DNA of 64,000 bases from Tenacibaculum sp. MAR_2009_124 (GCF_900105455.1 NZ_FNSF01000005.1:310001-374000), one strand, 5' to 3'; shown: positions 17,558 through 25,091, counted from the stretch's first letter. A program made the numbers and translations. Notes: generated by a model from the letters alone, not told the origin.

Positions 17558-18646
17558 TTATTCATATATTATATATAAAACCATGGCTGCAATTAAGTCT
17601 TTATTGAGACTGATACTGGCAAGGTTTGTAGTGTTTAATTCAGAAACTATTTGCTGTTGGCAGTCTAACAGACTAGAATTTTCAGCAAAAGTCAGCTTAG
17701 ATTTTGTCTTTCGAATTTGATCTTCAACTTTTTTAAATGCCTTGTCGTTATAGGACATTTTTTTAAGCTCATAAATCCTTGATTGTGTCTTAAAAGATTG
17801 TACAATTTGAAAATTCACTCCCTCAGCATTTAACCTGTTTTCAATAGATAGGGTGGTTTTAGGTATGGAGTTAGAGCTTTCTAATTCTTTTATGTATTTA
17901 TCAAAGTCATTTCGACTAATTGATTTCTTTGCTTTTAACTCTTCAAAATTTGTCACAGATTTTTCATAATCAGTCTTCATTTTGATTTCGTCAAAAATTG
18001 ATTTGTACAGAGGAGCAATCTTATAGCTTAGCTCTGAGAAGTTATTGTCCAAAAAATCAACAATTCTAGCCTTTGCTAAGTCAGAATGTTTGTCAATGTC
18101 TAATTCTCCTAGTTTGAAAAAAGTAATTTTTTCAAAGTCTTTCAAATCATTTAGTGAGTGTTCGCTTTTTAGTGCGTCTATAATTTTATTAAGCTCTATA
18201 TTTCTTAATTCTGACACACAAAATCCAGAAGTGTCTTCACATTTATTATTATCCGCCAACACACCTTTAACCTTGTTATTAGTAATAAAGTTTAGTGATT
18301 CAACATTATCGCCAAATTTGACTAAGTGATCGAAAAGCTTACCAAGGGGTGAGTTAAGAAGAGATGTTTTGCCTTTTTTTTGCTTAATTAATTGGTTTAA
18401 TGTCCAATGATTTTTTTTGTTAGTCTTTACTTGATAAAACGAAATTTTAGTTGGGTCTGAAGATGAATCAAAAATTATGATGTCATCATGATGTTCTAAC
18501 GTCAAAAGATAATCTTCTGGTTTAGAATGTAATTCCAGCAGTTTACAAATTGCCCAGTCTTTTTGAAAATCAAATCTATTTGAAGATGATGAACCACTAT
18601 TTTCTCTTGGTCTGGTGGAAATAATGTTTTGTTTAAGTTCACTCAT
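17558..18646 (-). CDS. lmuA: Lamassu LmuA-like effector with Cap4-type (DUF4297) nuclease domain
   Basis: A 362-residue protein. The N-terminal 120 residues carry the DUF4297/Cap4 restriction-endonuclease-like pattern: a Ser-rich lead then FDFQKDWAICKLLEL (26-39), YLLTLEHHDDIIIFD (46-60) and FYQVKTNK (70-77). The acidic cluster and QxK form the PD-(D/E)xK core. The helical C-terminus is not recognised and probably contacts the ATPase. It should cut DNA indiscriminately once triggered. It is the first gene of the unit, 20 bases after the core (G)TTGTACCCC that begins the cassette-like segment. Confidence 0.72.
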   Translation of the reverse strand: MSELKQNIISTRPRENSGSSSSNRFDFQKDWAICKLLELHSKPEDYLLTLEHHDDIIIFDSSSDPTKISFYQVKTNKKNHWTLNQLIKQKKGKTSLLNSPLGKLFDHLVKFGDNVESLNFITNNKVKGVLADNNKCEDTSGFCVSELRNIELNKIIDALKSEHSLNDLKDFEKITFFKLGELDIDKHSDLAKARIVDFLDNNFSELSYKIAPLYKSIFDEIKMKTDYEKSVTNFEELKAKKSISRNDFDKYIKELESSNSIPKTTLSIENRLNAEGVNFQIVQSFKTQSRIYELKKMSYNDKAFKKVEDQIRKTKSKLTFAENSSLLDCQQQIVSELNTTNLASISLNKDLIAAMVLYIIYE

Positions 18647-18666
18647 TCTTTAAAGTTTGTTCTAAT

Positions 18667-18803
18667 GGGGTACAACGGTCTCGTATAAGAATAGTAGCGG
18701 ATTTTACTCACTTACTTTTCGTTTAAACACAGACCTTTTTTATATTCACTTACTTTCGTTTTAGCGATTAAACCGCTATTATTTTTATACAATGTTGTGG
18801 TGC
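18667..18803 (-). repeat. attC-like inverted repeat (site A2) between the two accessory units
   Basis: On the plus strand: GGGGTACAAC (18667-18676), GTATAAGAATAGTAGCGG (18683-18700), a 72-base interior, CCGCTATTATTTTTATAC (18773-18790), GTTGTGGTGC (18794-18803). The two long arms pair at 16 of 18 positions, and the ACAAC/GTTGT cores flank them. The layout (core, stem, variable middle, stem, core) is that of an integron attC site. The interior holds two near-direct repeats of TCACTTACTTTTCGTTT. It begins 4 bases past the stop of the zinc-ribbon gene. Confidence 0.6.
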
Positions 18804-18807
18804 GTTT

Positions 18808-19023
18808 TTATGGCATAGGGTATTTGCATTCCTCATCTTTTTTCGATTCAGATGCTACCTTCTCAACATTAAACCAACCATCAGTTTGTCCTTCGTAAAT
18901 CTTTTCCTCACATTCTGGACAATAAGCTTCTTCAGTTGCTTTTGTTTCCGAAAACATTAGTTTTTCTTCTCGGATTTCTGATTCCGATTTACAATTTTCG
19001 CATTCTACTGTTATAATTTCCAT
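18808..19023 (-). CDS. Small zinc-ribbon protein
   Basis: A 71-residue acidic protein with two Cys pairs, ECENCKS (Cys8/Cys11) and YCPECEE (about 34-37), forming one zinc ribbon. A short tail ends in CKYPMP. It starts 11 bases after the ADP-ribosyltransferase-like gene, so the two are one unit. A partner, antitoxin or nucleic-acid adaptor role is conceivable, but nothing in the sequence decides. Its stop is 4 bases from attC-like site A2. Confidence 0.6.
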   Translation of the reverse strand: MEIITVECENCKSESEIREEKLMFSETKATEEAYCPECEEKIYEGQTDGWFNVEKVASESKKDEECKYPMP

Positions 19024-19034
19024 TCCTATACGTT

Positions 19035-19724
19035 TTAGAGAAATAATCTTTTTAAATCAGGAACAGATACTTGGTTTAAGTAATTGTCCCGACAAAAACA
19101 TCCATTACAAGTTCTTGTTTTAAATTTATTTTTTAGTGGGGGATTAATTTTTAAAGTTTCTTTTAAATCAGCCATTGCTTGATTGAAAAAGACAAGTCCA
19201 GTTTTGGTTATTTGGACAGCAGGATTGTCAACAATAACTTCTTCAACATAATCCATAAGAATTGAATCCATATTATTTTTGATTGTTGTCATTTTTCGTT
19301 GTCTTTGATACTGTTCCCAATTTTCGCTCAATTCCTCAACTGAAACGAAATATTTTTGCTTGTCCGTCATTTCTACATTCCAATTTATCGGATTGTCTTT
19401 TGTAACCCAAACATCTAAATCTATCTCATTTAAAAAATCGGTCGTTAATTTAAAAAGTACTGGACCATAATAGTTTTGACGACTAAAGTATGTATGAAGG
19501 TCAACTGTATCTAAAAAAACATCATTCCAAACATCAAATACTTTATCAATTGCGTCTGATGATTGAGGCGTTTGGTTAAGACCTTTTGATTCTACAGCAC
19601 CACGAGACATTAAACCTCCTTGTTCGATAAAAGTTCGTGATGTGCCAACAGTATTTGCGTGATACAAATGATGTATTCCTTTTTCGCTTAATAAATTATA
19701 TAAATCTTTATTATTTAGTTTCAT
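19035..19724 (-). CDS. DarT-like ADP-ribosyltransferase candidate
   Basis: A 229-residue protein with no signal or membrane segment. HLYHANTVGTSRTFIEQGGLMSR (19-41) resembles the first strand and helix of DUF4433/DarT-type ADP-ribosyltransferases (LYH motif). TYFSRQNYYGPVLFKL (79-92) and YVEEVIVDNPAVQIT (159-173) would be the central strand and the catalytic Glu strand. The C-terminus has a small Cys cluster, CNGCFC (206-211). No DarG macrodomain is adjacent; the partner is the zinc-ribbon gene. A toxin or defence role is inferred from the fold guess and from its cassette-like setting beside Lamassu. Confidence 0.45.
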   Translation of the reverse strand: MKLNNKDLYNLLSEKGIHHLYHANTVGTSRTFIEQGGLMSRGAVESKGLNQTPQSSDAIDKVFDVWNDVFLDTVDLHTYFSRQNYYGPVLFKLTTDFLNEIDLDVWVTKDNPINWNVEMTDKQKYFVSVEELSENWEQYQRQRKMTTIKNNMDSILMDYVEEVIVDNPAVQITKTGLVFFNQAMADLKETLKINPPLKNKFKTRTCNGCFCRDNYLNQVSVPDLKRLFL

Positions 19725-19736
19725 TGTTTCTTAAAT

Positions 19737-19746
19737 GCACCACAAC
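19737..19746 (-). repeat. Cassette-boundary core (GCACCACAAC), partner of 18794-18803
   Basis: GCACCACAAC is the exact reverse complement of GTTGTGGTGC at 18794-18803, and the next bases are also similar (TTAAAT against GTTTTT on opposite strands). It lies 12 bases before the ATG of the ADP-ribosyltransferase-like gene. The pair brackets the two-gene unit, as the split core of a circularisable cassette would. Confidence 0.5.
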
Positions 19747-19792
19747 TAGTTATATCCAAACAAATACACCAGTCATCCATTTTATATTCCCA

Positions 19793-19821
19793 GATAACCA
19801 AACCTTTTGGGTTTTGTTATC
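19793..19821. repeat. Hairpin right of the cassette region
   Basis: GATAACCAAACC TTTT GGGTTTTGTTATC forms a stem of about 12 bp with one bulge, and has no T run. Its function is unknown. It could belong to the outermost, degraded recombination site or be an ordinary intergenic palindrome. Confidence 0.35.
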
Positions 19822-20095
19822 CATTCAATTAATTATTAAAAAAGCCTTGCTAAAAAGGAAAAGATTACTTTTAGAAAAGAAATATGGAAGCATGCGGTTA
19901 AAACATAGATATTTCTTTAGATTTTGTAGTATTTCGTTAATTTTTTAGTGTTGCTTTTTCTTTACGAGACTAAACTATAAAAAACAGTTCAAATTTCCTT
20001 GCGGGTTCCCGTAAACACCTTGTTTTTAATTGTAAATGTTGAGTTTTTAGTATTGAGTTTTAAATGTTAAATTTTGAATTATGAGTGTTCACGCT

Positions 20096-20184
20096 AGTCT
20101 TTACGACTTTAGCAGAAATCTAAACCTACTTCAGTATAAAAAAAGAAATGAGATTTCTCAGTCGTTGCCTTCTTCGAAATGACG
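20096..20184. repeat. Intergenic palindromic element, family 1, copy 1
   Basis: Imperfect inverted repeat opening GTCTTTACGACTTTAGCAGAAATCT and closing with AGATTTCTCAGTCG and TTCGAAATGAC. The ends pair with each other, giving a long hairpin of about 89 bases. Spacers between copies are AT-rich runs of TTGAGTGTTGAGTTTTGAG. Confidence 0.7.
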
Positions 20185-20225
20185 CTGCTTTAATTTTGAG
20201 TGTTGAGTTTTGAGTATTAACACGA

Positions 20226-20314
20226 GTCATTTCGACTTTAGGAGAAATCTAAACCAACTTCAGTAATAAAAATAGCAACGAGATTTCTCAGTCGTTACCT
20301 TCTTCGAAATGACA
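20226..20314. repeat. Intergenic palindromic element, family 1, copy 2
   Basis: Same element as at 20096: opens GTCATTTCGACTTTAGGAG and closes TTCGAAATGAC. It differs from copy 1 at scattered positions, so it is an older copy. Confidence 0.7.
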
Positions 20315-20324
20315 CTGTTTTAAT

Positions 20325-21000
20325 TTTGAGTGTTGAGTTATCAGTGATCAATGTTTAATTATGAATGTTGAATTTTAGATGTCTAGTCTTTTGTTATCGT
20401 CATTACGAACGTAGCCAAAGCGAAGTGAAGTAATCTTCCAAAATTGAGTTCTAAAGTTAATCGGAAATATCAAGAAACAGATTGCTTCGTCGCATACTCC
20501 TCGCAATGACCTTCCTTTTAATAATTATCAATGTTGAATTTCGAGTTTTAAGTGTTTGTACTAGTCATTTTGGCCTTGGGAGAAATCTAAACCAATATCA
20601 GTACTAAAAATAGTAATAAGATTTCTCAGTCGTTGCCTTCTTCGAAATGACACTGCTCGAATTTTGAGTGTTGAGTTATCAGTGATCAATGTTTAATTAT
20701 GAATGTTGAATTTTAGATGTCTAGTCTTTTGTTATCGTCATTACGAACGTAGCCAAAGCGAAGTGAAGTAATCTTCCAAAATTGAGTTCTAAAGTTAATC
20801 GGAAATATCAAGAAACAGATTGCTTCGTCGCATACTCCTCGCAATGACCTTCCTTTTAATAATTATCAATGTTGAATTTCGAGTTTTAAGTGTTTGTACT
20901 AGTCATTTCGACCTTGGGAGAAATCTAAACCAATATCAGTACTAAAAATAGTAATAAGATTTCTCAGTCGTTGCCTTCTTCGAAATGACACTGCTCGAAT
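20325..21000. repeat. 338 bp tandem duplication carrying two palindromic elements per unit
   Basis: Sequence from about 20325 to 20662 recurs at 20663 to 21000 with an exact 338-base offset and only a few differences, for example CATTTTGGCC at 20566 against CATTTCGACC at 20904. Each unit contains one family 2 palindrome (20399-20510; 20737-20848) and one family 1 palindrome (20564-20651; 20902-20989). The near identity shows a recent duplication. Confidence 0.9.
20399..20510. repeat. Intergenic palindromic element, family 2, first copy
   Basis: Opens GTCATTACGAACGTAGCC with AAGTAATCTTCC, and closes ACAGATTGCTTCGTCGCA and CTCCTCGCAATGAC. The ends are mutually complementary (GTCATT.CGA / TCG.AATGAC; GAAGTAATCT / AGATTGCTTC). 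A second copy lies 338 bases further at 20737-20848. Confidence 0.75.
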
Positions 21001-21061
21001 TTTGAGTGTTGAGTCAACAATGATCAATTATCAGTGATCCGTGATCATTATTATTTATTCT

Positions 21062-21976
21062 TTAAGGATGATAAAAAGCCAATACCGAATCTAGCCAGAT
21101 ACTGGGTAAACCTAACTGCCCGAAGTGTCCAACTCCTTTCATAATGCTTAGTTGCGCATTTGGACAAACCTTTTTCTTTAAATGATAAGCTATTTCAACT
21201 TTTGCTACCTCATCTTTGTCTCCCCAACAAATATGAACAGGAATTTCTGTATTTTTTAATGCAGGTAACCAACGTTTTGCTTCGTATTTCCTTCTATCCA
21301 AAATGTATTTTATGGTAAGATGGGTTACTCGCTTTCCTTTGTTATAGGTCGTCATATCCCATAATCGCGTGATTTCTTTTTCATCTAAAGGGCTATCACC
21401 ATGTGCGCTTCTAATTTGATGACGAAAAATCCATTTGGTAGAGATCTTCGCTAAGTACTTCCCGAGTTTTGTTAACAATAACTTCTGCATTATTCTTAAA
21501 TCTGCCAATTCAAGAACAACACTTCCATTGGTAAACGTATAGCTCTTAAATCCGTCAGAGAATGTATTTGGAAGACTTTTTTCAACTTCTCTAGCCACTA
21601 ATTCGGTTGCCACACTATTTCCCATATCATGCGCCAATAAATGCCCTCCAGTAACACCAAAATGCTTCCATACCTCTAAGGCTACATCTGCTTGTTCTAA
21701 TAATGAATACGAATATCCTTTTATGGGTTTATCGCTAAAACCATAGCCTGGAAAATCAAATAAAACAATGCGTTCGAAATGGTTTGACAATCCATTTAAC
21801 ACCAAATGATAGGAAAATGAGCTCTCAGGAAAGCCATGCAATAATAACAGTGTCTTGTCAGAAGAGGCCGAAGAATTTCCAACTTCCTTTGCAAATATTT
21901 TTAGTCCGTTTGCCTTGTTCGAGTTGATATAAACTCCAGAGACTTCCCATTCTTTTAATTCTTTATCCTTCATCAT
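21062..21976 (-). CDS. Alpha/beta hydrolase, haloalkane dehalogenase/epoxide hydrolase-like
   Basis: A 304-residue cytosolic enzyme with oxyanion motif HGFPES (47-52), nucleophile elbow AHDMGN with Asp117 in place of Ser, acid region WGDKDEVA, and the final GVGHFG (His284). An Asp nucleophile marks the dehalogenase/epoxide hydrolase/MEST branch of the superfamily, and the substrate is unknown. It overlaps the upstream esterase-like gene by 14 bases, so the two are translated together. Confidence 0.82.
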   Translation of the reverse strand: MMKDKELKEWEVSGVYINSNKANGLKIFAKEVGNSSASSDKTLLLLHGFPESSFSYHLVLNGLSNHFERIVLFDFPGYGFSDKPIKGYSYSLLEQADVALEVWKHFGVTGGHLLAHDMGNSVATELVAREVEKSLPNTFSDGFKSYTFTNGSVVLELADLRIMQKLLLTKLGKYLAKISTKWIFRHQIRSAHGDSPLDEKEITRLWDMTTYNKGKRVTHLTIKYILDRRKYEAKRWLPALKNTEIPVHICWGDKDEVAKVEIAYHLKKKVCPNAQLSIMKGVGHFGQLGLPSIWLDSVLAFYHP

Positions 21977-22958
21977 TTGAATCTGTTGTTTGTTTTAAAA
22001 TCCAATTCATCATTTCTTTTTTATCAATAGCATTCCATGTACCTTGTGTGCTCTTCATTTCTGAAGGATTATCTTCAGGCTGCAAAATGATTAACTCGGT
22101 ATTTTCATTTCCTCTAAGATTTAGTTCTGCCAAAAAACCAACGATATCCGTTACGTTGTTCTCATAGAGAGTTCTGAAGTACTTTTTTAATCTGTAGTGA
22201 ATCGCAGGTTCAGCATAAGCTCTTATCGCATAGTTTTTGTACAGATCAACATTGTTATTTTCAAGATTGGAATAGCTATATGAAGAAAAATCGTGATAGT
22301 GTTGCGGTGCAGTTTCGGGCGTGCCTTTTAAATGAGTTTCTAGCATATAGTTCATAAACTTCGGTTCCCAAAGATTAATTTTATTAATACGAATATCCCG
22401 TTCGTGCTGATGCCATTTCCTTGTAAAATCTAAAGTAAAATTGCACATTACAATTCCTTTGATGTCAAGCTGAAAATCAGCATTAGATTCCTTCATATAT
22501 TTAATATACTGCATGGCTCTATGCCCAACTAAACTCGTACCTAAAAAGAATACATTTCTATTAGGTAATTTATGTTTTAAAAAAGCTTCTTTAATTAACT
22601 CTTCAGCAGAAAGCATGGATGATTTATCAAAATAAAAGTCAAGAGGAACTTCCGTTGACACAGACAATACGGCAAAGCCGTTTATATCTGCTTGGTTATA
22701 TAGTTGTTTTGCACTCCTGTTCTTTTTGTCATACTCTGAACCTTCTAGAAAAACAAGAACACCTTTTACCGTCTTCTTTTTCGGAAGCATCAGTGTATAT
22801 CCACTTTTGATAAAAGGCAAGAAGTCTGTATCTCCTTTTCCAATTCGTATGCTATCGTTCTTTAAAGGCTTGTATTCCTCAACAATTTTCTGAGAGAAAG
22901 CTTCATAACAAGAAACAAATAAGATGATTAAAAAGATTAACTTAAAGTTCGTTTTCAT
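21963..22958 (-). CDS. Exported alpha/beta-hydrolase-like protein
   Basis: A 331-residue protein with a signal peptide ending near AFSQ (residue 23); FVSC at 14-17 could alternatively be read as a weak lipobox. VLVFLEGSEYDKK (68-79) and FFLGTSLVGHRAM (138-149, Ser142 in a GxSxxG elbow) give the hydrolase outline. A late WNAIDKKEMMNWI helix closes it. The catalytic Asp and His are not obvious, so activity is uncertain. Upstream partner of the cytosolic hydrolase. Confidence 0.6.
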   Translation of the reverse strand: MKTNFKLIFLIILFVSCYEAFSQKIVEEYKPLKNDSIRIGKGDTDFLPFIKSGYTLMLPKKKTVKGVLVFLEGSEYDKKNRSAKQLYNQADINGFAVLSVSTEVPLDFYFDKSSMLSAEELIKEAFLKHKLPNRNVFFLGTSLVGHRAMQYIKYMKESNADFQLDIKGIVMCNFTLDFTRKWHQHERDIRINKINLWEPKFMNYMLETHLKGTPETAPQHYHDFSSYSYSNLENNNVDLYKNYAIRAYAEPAIHYRLKKYFRTLYENNVTDIVGFLAELNLRGNENTELIILQPEDNPSEMKSTQGTWNAIDKKEMMNWILKQTTDSNDEG

Positions 22959-23080
22959 GGTAGCTGTTTTAATACCTGAGGAACTAAAGTTAGGGTTTTA
23001 TTTTAAATTTATCTATAATACCAAAGAAACATAGCCCCTATTTAAGGTTCTATGTTCCTTTAGAAACTGCCTGTAACTTT

Positions 23081-23449
23081 TTACGCTACATGAGTAAATA
23101 TTTTATTCACAATTTTCCAATGATTATCAATTTTCACCAAAGACAAATAATCATAGTAATTATAGCCTAACATTGGCACATGTGCTTTAACCATGGCAGT
23201 ATTACCAATGACATCAACTCCAATAATATTCATTTTAAAAGTCTCATTTAACTCCGATGGACTCTGTCTGTTCTTAACTCCTTCAACATACTCCTGTACA
23301 TTTTTCAAATAGGCCTCACCTTTTATGTCTCCATGAATTAACGTATTTTCATAAAAACAGTTTTCTAATTTCTTAACTTCTCCATAAAAAATTCCTTCGA
23401 AATAGTTCTCAATTAAACTTTCTATTTCTAGCATGTTTTCCTTGTACAT
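23081..23449 (-). CDS. NTF2-like/SnoaL-type protein (lumazine-binding-like)
   Basis: A 122-residue protein with the cone-shaped NTF2 pattern: an N-terminal helix IESLIENYFEGIFYGEVKKLENCF, ENTLIHGDIKGEAYLKNVQEYVEGVKN, and two late strands ending YYDYLSLVKIDNHWKIVNKIF. Such proteins bind or isomerise small hydrophobic molecules, or act as subunits. It is 10 bases after the SDR gene, in one operon with the tautomerase. Confidence 0.75.
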   Translation of the reverse strand: MYKENMLEIESLIENYFEGIFYGEVKKLENCFYENTLIHGDIKGEAYLKNVQEYVEGVKNRQSPSELNETFKMNIIGVDVIGNTAMVKAHVPMLGYNYYDYLSLVKIDNHWKIVNKIFTHVA

Positions 23450-23459
23450 AATTATTTAT

Positions 23460-24203
23460 TTAAAGTGAATGTCCGATGGTATGCCCACCAGCTACGTTAA
23501 TAGTTTCTCCTGTTACAAAATTGGAGCTAGCCAAATAATAAGCCGCCTCAGCTACTTCATAAGCTTCCCCTATTCTTTTCAACAAATGCAATCCTGCCAA
23601 ACTATCGGCATTTTCAATTCCTATTTTTCCTTGCAAAGGACTTCTTATAATTCCTGGAGCAATTGTATTTACCTTAATATTATTTTTACCAAATTCAGTA
23701 GCCAATTGTCTAGTTAGTGAATGAATAGCTCCTTTACTTGTAAGGGGAGCTGAAGCCGGAAACCCTTCAATAGCATGATCTACTAAAACGGTTCCTAAAT
23801 TAATTATTGAGCCATTGTTTTGCTTGATCATTTCAGGAATTACTGCCTGCGATGCGAAATAAGTCCCCTTCAAATTGACATTCCAATAAAACTCTAAATC
23901 CTTTTCTTCAACATCTAAAAATGGCTTTGGAGAAAACACGCCTGCGTTATTGATTAATACATCAATAGTGTTGAACTTTTCCAAAGCTAAACGTACTAGT
24001 TTTTTACTCGTTTCTTTCTTGCTAATATCTCCAGCGAGATAAGCTGCATTCGAAGGAGCTCCTAATTCTTCATAACTCTCTTTAAGCTTTTCTTCATTTG
24101 AAGAGTTCATAACCACATTACTGCCTCTTTCTATAAAATATTTGGCTATTTCTTTACCAATTCCTGATGATGCTCCTGTAACAATTACTGTTTTGTTTTC
24201 CAT
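23460..24203 (-). CDS. SDR-family oxidoreductase with altered catalytic site
   Basis: A 247-residue Rossmann protein with TGASSGIGKEIA (9-20) for NADP binding, the NNAG motif, and NTIAPGIIRSPL. The catalytic YxxxK is not intact: the stretch reads SAPLTSKGAI, leaving Lys157 but Pro at the Tyr position (153). The usual SS pair before it is GT. It may bind a cofactor without classical dehydrogenase chemistry, or use another residue. It is 5 bases downstream of the tautomerase gene. Confidence 0.82.
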   Translation of the reverse strand: MENKTVIVTGASSGIGKEIAKYFIERGSNVVMNSSNEEKLKESYEELGAPSNAAYLAGDISKKETSKKLVRLALEKFNTIDVLINNAGVFSPKPFLDVEEKDLEFYWNVNLKGTYFASQAVIPEMIKQNNGSIINLGTVLVDHAIEGFPASAPLTSKGAIHSLTRQLATEFGKNNIKVNTIAPGIIRSPLQGKIGIENADSLAGLHLLKRIGEAYEVAEAAYYLASSNFVTGETINVAGGHTIGHSL

Positions 24204-24208
24204 TTCAA

Positions 24209-24403
24209 TTATTTTTTAGTTCCTAAATATTGTTCTCCATTAACTCCCCAATTCTCAATAGGGATTTCTTCAATTACTACATGGGTTGTTTCTGGGTTTT
24301 TATGAAGAATATCAACTACTAAGGAAGTGGCTCCAGCTATCAATCTACGTTTTTGTTCTGTTGTTACTTCTTCATCTGTAACTTTAATATTAATGTATGG
24401 CAT
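24209..24403 (-). CDS. 4-oxalocrotonate tautomerase family protein
   Basis: A 64-residue protein starting MPYINIKV, so Pro1 is exposed after Met removal as the catalytic base. VVIEEIPIENWGVNG matches the family's C-terminal half with the Trp. It is the first gene of a tautomerase, SDR, NTF2-like operon. Members isomerise enols or dehalogenate acrylates; the substrate here is unknown. Confidence 0.85.
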   Translation of the reverse strand: MPYINIKVTDEEVTTEQKRRLIAGATSLVVDILHKNPETTHVVIEEIPIENWGVNGEQYLGTKK

Positions 24404-24428
24404 AACTTTTTATGAAATTATTGTCCTA

Positions 24429-24459
24429 CAAAATTGATGAGAAATTGAAACTATGGAAA
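24429..24459 (-). promoter_or_regulatory. Promoter of the tautomerase-SDR-NTF2 operon
   Basis: On the minus strand CAATTTTG (24436-24429, one mismatch to TAnnTTTG) is preceded after 20 bases by TTT (24459-24457). It lies about 25 bases before the operon ATG and directly downstream of the palindrome at 24469. Confidence 0.45.
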
Positions 24460-24468
24460 GGAGGTTTG

Positions 24469-24485
24469 TCACCTATTTTAGGTGA
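24469..24485. promoter_or_regulatory. 17 bp perfect palindrome, candidate operator
   Basis: TCACCTATTTTAGGTGA (7 + 3 + 7) lies just upstream of the -33 box of the tautomerase operon, the position of an activator site. A further half site, AGGTCAC, follows at 24489. The adjacent Crp/Fnr-type regulator is the obvious candidate to bind it. Confidence 0.5.
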
Positions 24486-24515
24486 TATAGGTCACATTAT
24501 ATCAGGAAAAGAATA

Positions 24516-25091
24516 TTATGAATTCAATCTGCTTAGAGTTTCTCTCGAAACACCTAAATAGGCGGCTATCATTTTTTTGGGAACTCGCTGAAAAAGCTTC
24601 GGATATTGCTCGAGAAGAAGTTCATAGCGCTCTTTGGTTGAATTTCTTAGTAAGGATAGCACTCTATTTTGGAGGGCTATTCGTCCAAACTTACTTTTTT
24701 TGGCCCAAAAACGCTCCATCTTGTGCATTTGAGAAGTCAACTTTTCTCTATTTTCAAAAGAGATGTATAATAACTCACTATCTTCTATACAATCGATATA
24801 AGTTTTAGACCTCTGTTGTGTCACAAAGGATTCATAATCGGTTATCCACCAATTTTCCATTCCGAATTGAAGAATATGTTCCTTGCCGGAATCATCAACG
24901 AAATAGCTCTTTAAACATCCTTTTATTATCCAAAATTCTTTCGATACAACTTCACCTTTCTGTACAATGTATTGATGTTTTCGCTTTTTAATGGTAGTAA
25001 AATGCCCTAAAATAAAATCGAACTCTTCGTCTGTAAGATCTACAATTTCTTCGATATGTTTTCGTAGTGGATGCATAATTTTCAAAGTCAT
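24516..25091 (-). CDS. Crp/Fnr-family transcriptional regulator
   Basis: A 191-residue protein with a cyclic-nucleotide-binding-like beta barrel (about 20-115: YIVQKGEVVSKEFWIIKGCLKSYF, then GKEHILQFGMENWWI) and a C-terminal winged HTH region ending AAYLGVSRETLSRL. The cNMP phosphate-binding Arg motif is not evident, so the ligand is unknown. It lies upstream of the tautomerase operon in the same direction. It resembles the regulator at 30665 (KEHxLQF..WWI). Confidence 0.88.
   Translation of the reverse strand: MTLKIMHPLRKHIEEIVDLTDEEFDFILGHFTTIKKRKHQYIVQKGEVVSKEFWIIKGCLKSYFVDDSGKEHILQFGMENWWITDYESFVTQQRSKTYIDCIEDSELLYISFENREKLTSQMHKMERFWAKKSKFGRIALQNRVLSLLRNSTKERYELLLEQYPKLFQRVPKKMIAAYLGVSRETLSRLNS

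Noticed and set aside
17408..17565. A 52-codon minus-strand ORF overlapping the lmuA stop and lmuB start (MNKGNFKQLVRTLRNW...), considered as LmuC
   Set aside because: It is mostly the other frame of lmuB, has no resemblance to LmuC that I can see, and is far shorter than the known middle component.
19637..19948. Plus-strand ORF of 103 codons opposite the ADP-ribosyltransferase-like gene
   Set aside because: Low-complexity translation with a KLFRKR tail, no domain, and antisense to a better-supported gene.
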